The notes below the pieces were generated by a model that was given only the letters and a program-made list of their open reading frames with translations, did no database searches and had not been told where the DNA came from. Shown piece by piece: positions 1 through 4,888 of a DNA stretch of 9,361 bases. The translations under genes were made by a program, and so were the position numbers. The stretch spans positions 1 to 9,361 of the forward strand of contig JAJRUE010000196.1 of the NCBI GenBank assembly GCA_024277955.1, written 5' to 3'. Origin of the DNA: Alphaproteobacteria bacterium. Its GTDB lineage: Bacteria > Pseudomonadota > Alphaproteobacteria > Rhodobacterales > Rhodobacteraceae. Every line of letters starts with the position of its first letter. Position 1 is the stretch's first letter.

Positions 1-732
1 CTCGTGGCGCCGCCGCATCGGGTCCAGCCCCGGATAGAGCCGGTCGACCTCGGCAAAAGCCGGGCCGGTCACCGGCAGCTCCATCAGGTCGGCTTCGCTG
101 AACAGCCCGGCGCGCAGCCCGTCGTGCAGGTCGTGGTGGTTATAGGCCACATCGTCGGAAAACGCCGCCACCTGGGCTTCGGCGCTGGGCCATGTGTCCA
201 GTTCCAGATCGTAAACCGCGTCGAACTCGGCCAGCGCGTAGGGAATATCGCCGGTCACCGGCCCGTTGTGCTTGGCGATGCCTTCCAGCGTCTCCCAGGT
301 CAGGTTCAGCCCGTCGAAATCGGCATAGTGGCGTTCCAGCCGGGTCAGAATGCGGATCGCCTGGGCGTTGTGGTCGAACCCGCCATAGGGCGCCATCAGC
401 GCCGCCAGCGCGTCTTCGCCGGTGTGGCCAAAGGGCGGATGGCCCAGATCATGCGCCAGCGCCACCGCCTCGGCCAGCTGTTCGTCCAGCCCAAGCGCGC
501 CGGCGATGGTGCGCGCCACCTGCGCCACCTCGATGGTGTGGGTCAGGCGCGTGCGGTAGTAATCGCCCTCGTGTTCCACGAAGACCTGGGTCTTGTGTTT
601 CAGCCGCCGGAACGCGCTGGAATGGATGATCCGGTCGCGGTCGCGCTGAAAGGGCGAGCGAAAGGTGCTGATCTTTTCGGGAAACTGCCGCCCCCGGCTG
701 GCCGCCGGATCGCATGCATAGGGTTTGCGCAT
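1..732 (-). CDS. dgt: Deoxyguanosinetriphosphate triphosphohydrolase-like protein (HD superfamily), 3' end cut by the window
   Basis: Cytosolic HD-domain phosphohydrolase of the dGTPase family, which splits dNTPs into deoxynucleoside and triphosphate and so tunes the nucleotide pool. I translated 244 codons from the ATG at 732 to base 1 without a stop; the C-terminal part lies off the left edge. Seen: an N-terminal MRKPYACDPAASRGR segment, then FRSPFQRDRDRIIHSSAFRRLKHKTQVF (24-51), which is the family's hallmark. The HD metal site follows as H65 (RLTHTIEV), H94-D95 (ALAHDLGHPPFGHTGEDAL) and a later Asp pair at 193-194 (FSDDVAYN). The start is chosen because the family begins M-R-x-P-Y-A, and AAGGCGGG lies a short way upstream. 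The frame stays open further up to a GTG at 810, which would nearly reach erpA and is less likely. Divergent from erpA across about 80 bases. The true substrate may differ from dGTP in this shorter alphaproteobacterial type. Confidence 0.93.
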   Translation of the reverse strand, partial: MRKPYACDPAASRGRQFPEKISTFRSPFQRDRDRIIHSSAFRRLKHKTQVFVEHEGDYYRTRLTHTIEVAQVARTIAGALGLDEQLAEAVALAHDLGHPPFGHTGEDALAALMAPYGGFDHNAQAIRILTRLERHYADFDGLNLTWETLEGIAKHNGPVTGDIPYALAEFDAVYDLELDTWPSAEAQVAAFSDDVAYNHHDLHDGLRAGLFSEADLMELPVTGPAFAEVDRLYPGLDPMRRRHE

Positions 733-745
733 ATTGTCGCCCGCC

Positions 746-774
746 TTGTCGAGGATGCCTGCGCTCCATATATT
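746..774 (+). promoter_or_regulatory. Predicted sigma-70 promoter of erpA
   Basis: TTGTCG (746-751) and TATATT (769-774) are separated by exactly 17 bases. They match the -35 and -10 consensus at 4/6 and 5/6 positions. Transcription would begin near 781, giving a leader of about 32 bases before the erpA ATG at 813. The AT-rich -10 is also the only AT-rich patch in the dgt-erpA gap, so the divergent dgt promoter probably overlaps it (TTTCAG and TATATG on the minus strand, 17 apart, is a weak candidate). Prediction from sequence only. Confidence 0.55.
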
Positions 775-812
775 GCGAAAGTGAAGAAACTGAAACGTCA
801 GAGTGCGCACCC

Positions 813-1139
813 ATGAACCTGCCCCCGAAAGTCACCGACCGCGCCTTTGCCCGGTTGGCCGAGATCAACGCAAGCGCCGGCGAAGCCAAGGCGCTGCGCG
901 TCGCGGTCGAAGGCGGCGGCTGTTCCGGTTTCCAATACGACATCCGCCTGGACGATCCGGCCGACGGCGACGTGGTCCTGGAAGGCGCGGGCCAGAAGGT
1001 GGTGATCGACGATGTGTCGCTGCCATTCCTGTCGGGCGCCACCATCGATTTCACCGAAGAGCTGATCGGCGCGCGCTTCGTGATCGACAACCCGAACGCG
1101 ACCTCGTCCTGCGGCTGCGGCACCTCGTTTTCCATGTAG
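813..1139 (+). CDS. erpA: A-type iron-sulfur cluster carrier protein (ErpA/IscA/HesB family)
   Basis: Small cytosolic carrier, 108 residues, that accepts Fe-S clusters from the scaffold machinery and passes them to apo-proteins. The three cysteines that define the family are present: C37 in GGGCSGFQY, and C100 and C102 in NPNATSSCGCGTSFSM near the C-terminus. The tail NPNATS(S)CGCG(T)SFS and the stretch VSLPFLSGATIDFTEELIGARFVI resemble E. coli ErpA more than IscA, hence the symbol; IscA or SufA naming cannot be excluded from sequence alone. The ATG at 813 is preferred over an in-frame upstream start at 714, because the extension falls in the promoter and has no family match. The length fits the family (about 105-115 residues). 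No isc or suf genes are in view. A C-rich stretch with no intrinsic terminator follows. Confidence 0.95.
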   Translation: MNLPPKVTDRAFARLAEINASAGEAKALRVAVEGGGCSGFQYDIRLDDPADGDVVLEGAGQKVVIDDVSLPFLSGATIDFTEELIGARFVIDNPNATSSCGCGTSFSM

Positions 1140-1333
1140 CCTTGCCCGTGACCGGATCCTGACCGGCGGAACGGCGGCCCTGCCCGCCCCTGCCCGCCCC
1201 TGCCCGACCCGGCCCTGCCGCCCCCGCCCAGCCCCGCCCCGGCGCGCGACCGCCCGCCGGGTTTTCTGCCCCACCAGCATCCGCCGTCGACATCGCCCGT
1301 TCCGGCCCGCGCGCCTGGCTGCGGGGCGGCGCC
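1140..1333. other. Gene-free C-rich spacer between erpA and the cupredoxin promoter
   Basis: No plausible gene in either strand. The plus strand is strongly C-biased and G-poor, especially 1177-1260. It contains a short tandem repeat (separate entry). No hairpin followed by a T run was found, so erpA may end at a Rho-type site here; that is inference from composition. Confidence 0.5.
1181..1210 (+). repeat. Three tandem copies of a 10-base C-rich unit
   Basis: TGCCCGCCCC occurs at 1181-1190 and 1191-1200, followed by TGCCCGACCC at 1201-1210 with one change. The array sits 41 bases after the erpA stop codon. It may be simple replication slippage in a C-rich tract. Confidence 0.8.
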
Positions 1334-1357
1334 ATTCCTTGTTCCAGATCAAGGAAT
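1334..1357 (+). promoter_or_regulatory. FNR/CRP-family operator candidate upstream of the cupredoxin gene
   Basis: The core TTGTTCCAGATCAA at 1339-1352 matches the FNR/FnrL consensus TTGAT-N4-ATCAA at nine of ten defined positions. It is embedded in a larger inverted repeat: ATTCCTTG (1334-1341) and CAAGGAAT (1350-1357) are exact reverse complements. A further copy of the half-site CAAGGAAT occurs at 1388-1395. The dyad centre (1345.5) lies 41.5 bases before the start site predicted from the -10 at 1375-1380, which is the class II activator position. Members that could bind include FnrL and Dnr/NnrR-type regulators; sequence alone does not say which. Confidence 0.6.
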
Positions 1358-1374
1358 CACGCGCCGGACTGCGC

Positions 1375-1380
1375 CATAAT
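1375..1380 (+). promoter_or_regulatory. Predicted -10 element of the cupredoxin gene
   Basis: CATAAT matches the TATAAT consensus at five of six positions. Transcription would start near 1387, leaving a leader of about 87 bases. There is no good -35 hexamer at the right distance; instead the FNR-type dyad covers that position, as expected for an activator-dependent promoter. Confidence 0.55.
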
Positions 1381-1473
1381 AAGTCTACAAGGAATGATTG
1401 GTCGCAACGGATACCGAACAAGGATCATCCTGACCCGTCCGGCAATCCGGTGCACATGACAGGAGTACTGGAA

Positions 1474-1992
1474 ATGACACTCTCTAGACGGCAAACACTG
1501 ATGCTGATGGCGGCGGCCCCGGTCGCGCTTTCGGCGGGTTCCGCCCTGGCCGGAACCGACACCGACGAAGTGATCAGGGTGGACCTGTGGGACAAGGGCC
1601 TGGACGCCATCGACGCGTTCGACGACTCGATGCCCATCATGCTGGGCACGCCCGGCGCCAAGATGCTCGACAGCGCCCCGATGGGCGTCAAGGTCGACCG
1701 CAAGACGGTTCCCGCCGGCGAGATCCGCTTTGAAGTGGTGAACTCGTCCAAGGATATCGAACACGAGATGATCGTGGTGCCGATCGCCGACACCTCGAAG
1801 CCGCTGCCCTATGACGCGGAAATCCAGCGGTTCGACGAAGACGCCGCCGGCGCGCTGGGCGAGGTGCCGGAAACCGAGCCGGGCGAAAGCGGCGTGCTGG
1901 TGCTGCGGCTGAAACCGGGCACCTACATGCTGGCCTGCAACATCCCGGGCCACTATGCGATGGGCATGTGGACGCTGATCACCGTGACCTGA
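1474..1992 (+). CDS. Exported type 1 (blue) copper protein, cupredoxin fold
   Basis: Predicted periplasmic electron carrier of 172 residues. The N-terminus has an SRRQTLML twin-arginine motif (residues 4-11), a hydrophobic stretch and SALA-G, giving likely cleavage after A26; this points to Tat export. The mature part carries a complete type 1 copper site: H97 (IEHEMIVVP), then C155, H160 and M165 in ACNIPGHYAMGM. The C-x4-H-x4-M spacing is that of rusticyanin rather than of plastocyanin (C-x2-H) or azurin (H-x3-M). An ATG at 1456 and a longer frame to 1339 exist, but AGGAG (1461-1465) lies eight bases before 1474 and the signal peptide begins there. The electron partner is unknown and no oxidase, nitrite reductase or sox gene is in view. 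The FNR-type promoter suggests use under low oxygen. A copper-binding chaperone role is a weaker alternative. Confidence 0.88.
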   Translation: MTLSRRQTLMLMAAAPVALSAGSALAGTDTDEVIRVDLWDKGLDAIDAFDDSMPIMLGTPGAKMLDSAPMGVKVDRKTVPAGEIRFEVVNSSKDIEHEMIVVPIADTSKPLPYDAEIQRFDEDAAGALGEVPETEPGESGVLVLRLKPGTYMLACNIPGHYAMGMWTLITVT

Positions 1993-2069
1993 CCGGCCCT
2001 GTGGCCGCCTTGGCCGGGGCGCGTCGCAACCAGACGACCCCGGCCGCGCGGCCCCGGTCGCACGACAAT

Positions 2070-2096
2070 GCCCGGACCCCCGGCGGTGGTCCGGGC
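2070..2096. other. Perfect 9-bp stem hairpin after the cupredoxin gene
   Basis: GCCCGGACC (2070-2078) and GGTCCGGGC (2088-2096) are exact reverse complements around a nine-base loop, 77 bases after the cupredoxin stop. On the plus strand it is followed by AAAAC, not a T run, so it is not a canonical intrinsic terminator. It could stabilise the transcript's 3' end or assist Rho-dependent termination. Confidence 0.5.
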
Positions 2097-2268
2097 AAAA
2101 CTTGTCCGCCGCGCGCCCGCCGCCCCCCCGGCCCGACGCCACCCCCGACCCGACACCACCCTCAGACCCGACCCCGATCCATTTTGCCCCGGCGCGCGCC
2201 CTGTGTCCGCCGGGCCGCTCTCGGACCTGCCCCTTGCCCGCCGCCGCCAATGTGATAGCGACGGTCCC
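2097..2268. other. C-rich, G-poor spacer before the AbrB-family gene
   Basis: The plus strand is dominated by CCC and GACCC runs (for example 2117-2180) with few G. The frame of the downstream gene happens to be open through it, but the residues are proline- and arginine-rich and unlike the family, so I treat it as non-coding. No convincing promoter; TGTGATAGC at 2251-2259 is a faint -10-like string immediately before the gene. Confidence 0.45.
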
Positions 2269-3315
2269 ATGTCCGCATCGTCCCTGACCAACTCTGTCGT
2301 GACCCTGCTGACCGGCGCGCTGGGCGCGGCGCTGGGCCATGCGCTGCATTTTCCGCTTTACCTGCTGACCGGGCCTGCGGTGCTGGTGACGGCGCTCAGC
2401 CTGATGGGGGCGCGGTTTTCGCTGCCGCCGGTGTTTCGCGATGCCGCCTTTCTGGTCATCGGCCTGGCGGTCGGGGCCGGCGTCACCCCCGACACAACCG
2501 CCGCCTTTTTGCGCTGGCCGGTGGCCTTTGCGGCGCTGGCGGCGATGCTTGTAGCGATCCTCGCGGCGACCCCGCCGCTGCTCACCCGGCTGTTCGGGAT
2601 CGAGCCGCGCGCGGCGGTGCTGGCCTCGACCCCCGGTCATCTCAGCTACGTGCTGTCGCTCAGCAGCGAAATCGGCGCGGACCTTGTCCAGGTGTCGGTG
2701 ATCCAGTCGGTGCGGCTGTTTTCGCTGGTGATGCTGGTGCCCTTCGCGGCGCTGGCCTTTGGCGTCGATCTGGGCGGCGTGCCGCGCGCGCCGGGCCTGA
2801 CCCTGCCCGCCGCGCAGACCGCAACGCTGCTGGCGCTTGGCCTGGCGCTTGGCCTGGTGCTGAAACGGCTGCGGGTGCCCGCGGCGCTGTTCATCGGCGC
2901 GATGGGCGTGTCGGCCGCCGGCCACGCCAGCGAGCTGAGCCGCGGCGGGCTGGACCCGCGCCTGGCGATGGCGGCGCTGGTGGTGATCGGCTCGCTAATC
3001 GGCACCCGGTTCAACGGCATGACCCCGGCGATGCTGCGCAGAGGCCTGCTGGCGGGGCTGTTCAGCACGGTTTTCGGCATGGCGCTGGCGCTGGCCGCGT
3101 CCTGGCCGGTGGCCGGCTGGCTGGGGATGCCGCTGGCGCATGTGCTGGTGGCCTTCGCGCCGGGCGGGCTGGAAACCATGGTGGCCATCGGCGCGGTGAT
3201 CGGCGCCAACCCGGGCTTTGTCGCCGCCGCCCACGTGGCCCGGCTGCTGGCGCTGATCGTGCTGGTGCCGCTGTTCGTGCACCGCGCCGCCGCCCGCCAG
3301 CGCCCCCGCGCCTGA
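2269..3315 (+). CDS. AbrB-family integral membrane protein (PF05145, old name 'ammonia monooxygenase')
   Basis: Inner-membrane protein of 348 residues, almost wholly hydrophobic, with roughly nine to eleven membrane segments. Its transport or regulatory role is not established; despite old database labels it is not an ammonia monooxygenase. Internal duplication is visible: STPGHLSYVLSLSSEIGADLVQVSVIQSVRLFSLVMLVPF (120-159) parallels FAPGGLETMVAIGAVIGANPGFVAAAHVARLLALIVLVPL (296-335), each with the P-G-x-L motif and a final VRL/ARL-x-LxxLVP helix. This two-repeat plan and the APGGL(E)xM motif identify the family, and about 350 residues is its normal length. The ATG at 2269 is chosen because the first membrane helix follows directly and upstream codons are low-complexity. 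No clear ribosome-binding site precedes it, so the start is less certain than the family. The C-terminus ends in an Arg-rich cytoplasmic-looking tail. Confidence 0.87.
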   Translation: MSASSLTNSVVTLLTGALGAALGHALHFPLYLLTGPAVLVTALSLMGARFSLPPVFRDAAFLVIGLAVGAGVTPDTTAAFLRWPVAFAALAAMLVAILAATPPLLTRLFGIEPRAAVLASTPGHLSYVLSLSSEIGADLVQVSVIQSVRLFSLVMLVPFAALAFGVDLGGVPRAPGLTLPAAQTATLLALGLALGLVLKRLRVPAALFIGAMGVSAAGHASELSRGGLDPRLAMAALVVIGSLIGTRFNGMTPAMLRRGLLAGLFSTVFGMALALAASWPVAGWLGMPLAHVLVAFAPGGLETMVAIGAVIGANPGFVAAAHVARLLALIVLVPLFVHRAAARQRPRA

Positions 3316-3354
3316 CCCGCCGCGCCTGACCGGCCTGCCTGCCCGCCGCGCCTG
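3316..3354 (+). repeat. Direct repeat pair in the spacer after the AbrB-family gene
   Basis: CCCGCCGCGCCTG occurs at 3316-3328 and again at 3342-3354, 26 bases apart, starting right after the stop codon. The rest of the spacer up to xthA (to 3469) is C-rich with no gene. A very weak promoter-like pair, TTGCCT (3409-3414) and TATGCA (3433-3438), could serve xthA. Confidence 0.55.
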
Positions 3355-3469
3355 CCCACCCCGCGCCCCGCACCACGCGCCCCGAGCGCCGGAAATCGGC
3401 CGCCAAGGTTGCCTTGCCGCCCCGAAACGCACTATGCACCGCAAGACCAACCGCCGGGGGCCGCATCCG

Positions 3470-4252
3470 ATGAAAATCGCCAGCTACAACATCAACGGCA
3501 TCAAGGCCCGCCTGCCCGCCCTCACCGACTGGCTGCAAGAGGCCGCGCCCGACGTGGCGCTGCTGCAGGAAATCAAGTCGGTGGACGAAAACTTTCCGCG
3601 CGACCACTTCTCGGACCTCGGCTACAACGTTGAAACCCATGGGCAAAAGTCCTTCAACGGGGTCGCGATCCTGTCGAAACTGCCGCTGGAAGACGTGGTG
3701 CGCGGCCTGCCCGGCGACGAGGCCGACGACCAGGCCCGCTGGATCGAGGCGACGGTGACAGGCGACAAGCGCGCGGTGCGGCTGTGCAACCTGTATCTGC
3801 CCAACGGCAACCCGGCGCCGGGGCCGAAATACGACTACAAGCTGGGCTGGATGGAGCGGCTGCGCGCCCGCGCCCGCGAACTGCTGGCCGCCGAAGACTG
3901 CGCGCTTATGGCGGGCGACTACAACATCATCCCGCAGGACGAAGACGCCGCCAGCCCGGAAAAATGGCGCGAAGACGCGTTGGCGCTGCTCGCAAGCCGG
4001 GATGCGTTCCGCCGCATTCTCAACCTCGGGTTCACCGACGCGCTGCGCGCCCGCACCCCGGCGCCGGGGCACTACACGTTCTGGGATTTCCAGCGCGGCG
4101 CCTGGCAGCGCAACGACGGCATCCGCATCGACCATTTCCTGCTGACCCCGCAGGCCGCCGACCTGCTGAGCGATTGCCAGATCGACGCCGAAATCCGCGG
4201 CCGCGAAAAGCCCTCGGACCACGTGCCCATCTGGATCGAGCTCGACGCCTGA
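3470..4252 (+). CDS. xthA: Exodeoxyribonuclease III / AP endonuclease
   Basis: Metal-dependent DNA repair enzyme of the exonuclease III (EEP fold) family: it incises abasic sites, trims 3'-blocked ends and degrades duplex DNA 3' to 5'. 260 residues, the usual size. Active-site motifs in order: N7 (YNINGIKAR), E34 (LLQEIKS), Y109 (NLYLPNGNP), D150 and N152 (GDYNIIP), W205 with F207 (YTFWDFQRG), D221-H222 (RIDHFLL) and D250-H251 (PSDHVPIWIEL). All catalytic positions appear intact. The ATG at 3470 is chosen over an in-frame ATG at 3434 because relatives begin MKI/MKF and a GGGGG run lies nine bases upstream; the longer form would add twelve Arg-rich residues. It stands alone, with no close operon partner, although dgt and uvrA nearby also serve DNA or nucleotide maintenance. 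Confidence 0.96.
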   Translation: MKIASYNINGIKARLPALTDWLQEAAPDVALLQEIKSVDENFPRDHFSDLGYNVETHGQKSFNGVAILSKLPLEDVVRGLPGDEADDQARWIEATVTGDKRAVRLCNLYLPNGNPAPGPKYDYKLGWMERLRARARELLAAEDCALMAGDYNIIPQDEDAASPEKWREDALALLASRDAFRRILNLGFTDALRARTPAPGHYTFWDFQRGAWQRNDGIRIDHFLLTPQAADLLSDCQIDAEIRGREKPSDHVPIWIELDA

Positions 4253-4342
4253 GCGCGCGCGCCAGCTCCACGCCCCCAGGACACGCGCCCCCCTTGAAAA
4301 ACCGCCGGCCCCACCCCAGATCAGCAGTGCAAATCCTGGACG

Positions 4343-4350
4343 AAAGGAGG
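4343..4350 (+). promoter_or_regulatory. Strong ribosome-binding site of the DUF2892 gene
   Basis: AAAGGAGG is a near-perfect Shine-Dalgarno sequence eight bases before the ATG at 4359. It fixes that start over the in-frame GTG at 4350, which overlaps the site itself. It is the strongest such site in the window. Confidence 0.85.
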
Positions 4351-4358
4351 TGCCTCAA

Positions 4359-4583
4359 ATGTTCAAGACAAACATGAGCGTGACAGACCGCGTCATCCGC
4401 GCCATCGTCGGTGTGCTGTTGATCGCGGGTTGGTTCGTCTGGCCGGATCTCACCTATTCCTGGGCGTTCTGGCTGGGGCTGATCCCGCTGGCCACCGCGG
4501 TGGTCGGTTGGTGCGCCATCTACCAGCTGTTCGGCTGGTCAACCCATGACGACCACAAGGGCGGCAAGGCGCATCACGCCTGA
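4359..4583 (+). CDS. DUF2892 / YgaP-type transmembrane domain protein
   Basis: Inner-membrane protein of 74 residues. It opens with MFKTNMSVTDRVIRAIVG, the usual N-terminus of the family (PF11127). Two membrane helices follow, about residues 12-28 and 35-58, joined by a short turn at WPDLTYSW. The motif LGLIPLATAVVGWCAIYQLFGW (39-60) is the family signature, with one conserved-looking cysteine (C52). The tail STHDDHKGGKAHHA contains four histidines, unusual enough to suggest metal contact but not proven. In E. coli YgaP this domain is fused behind a rhodanese domain, and its function is linked to sulfur or thiocyanate handling; here it is a separate gene. The gene has a strong ribosome-binding site and its own intrinsic terminator, so it is probably expressed as a single unit. 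Confidence 0.9.
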   Translation: MFKTNMSVTDRVIRAIVGVLLIAGWFVWPDLTYSWAFWLGLIPLATAVVGWCAIYQLFGWSTHDDHKGGKAHHA

Positions 4584-4604
4584 GCCGACCCGATCAGGGT
4601 TCCT

Positions 4605-4636
4605 GCCGCCGGCCCCGCATGACCGGCGGCCTTTTT
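4605..4636 (+). terminator. Intrinsic terminator of the DUF2892 gene
   Basis: GCCGCCGG (4605-4612) pairs perfectly with CCGGCGGC (4623-4630) around a ten-base loop and is followed by C and five T (4632-4636). It begins 22 bases after the stop codon. This is the clearest Rho-independent terminator in the window. Confidence 0.9.
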
Positions 4637-4820
4637 CATGCCCCGCGCCGCCCTGACGCCAGACAGGCCGGAACCAGCCGCGCCACACGTATGCCGCCAG
4701 CCCCGGCGCACCCGCCCTTTCCGCCGCACCGACGGTGCACTCAACGAACACCCCAATTACCCGCGAGACGCCCCGGCAATCGCCAGCAACACCCACCGAA
4801 TGCCCCCCAAACGCCCCCGT
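4637..4820. other. Gene-free spacer between convergent DUF2892 and uvrA genes
   Basis: Short open frames here show no family resemblance and no ribosome-binding sites. The plus strand is C-rich and G-poor. One small perfect inverted repeat is present: GCACC (4726-4730) and GGTGC (4734-4738) around GAC, with no T run. Confidence 0.5.
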
Positions 4821-4855
4821 TTCTTCTTTGCCAAAATACTCCCGCCGGAGGCACC
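4821..4855 (-). repeat. Dispersed 3'-end element, copy A (after uvrA)
   Basis: This 35-base segment matches 8441-8475 at 34 of 35 positions. Read on the minus strand, in the sense of uvrA, it starts GGTGCCTCCGGCGGG and ends AAAGAAGAA. It lies 33 bases past the uvrA stop codon. It contains a short CTCC-GGCG-GGAG hairpin followed by TATTTT. See the findings for the shared orientation of the three copies. Confidence 0.85.
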
Positions 4856-4888
4856 CGCCCCGGCCGCCCGCCCAATGGCCGGGCCGGT

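Noticed and set aside
1394..1459. Possible 21-codon leader reading frame in the cupredoxin 5' leader
   Set aside because: It begins at ATG 1394 and stops at 1457-1459, but the AAGG before it is too close to act as a ribosome-binding site and the peptide shows no regulatory codon run.
2068..2268. N-terminal extension of the AbrB-family protein
   Set aside because: The frame is open, but the added residues are Pro/Arg-rich, come from a C-rich tract and have no family counterpart.
1357..2925. 522-codon open frame on the minus strand across the cupredoxin and AbrB-family genes
   Set aside because: Arg-, Gln- and His-rich translation without a domain, spanning two convincing genes and an intergenic region. 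It is a composition shadow.
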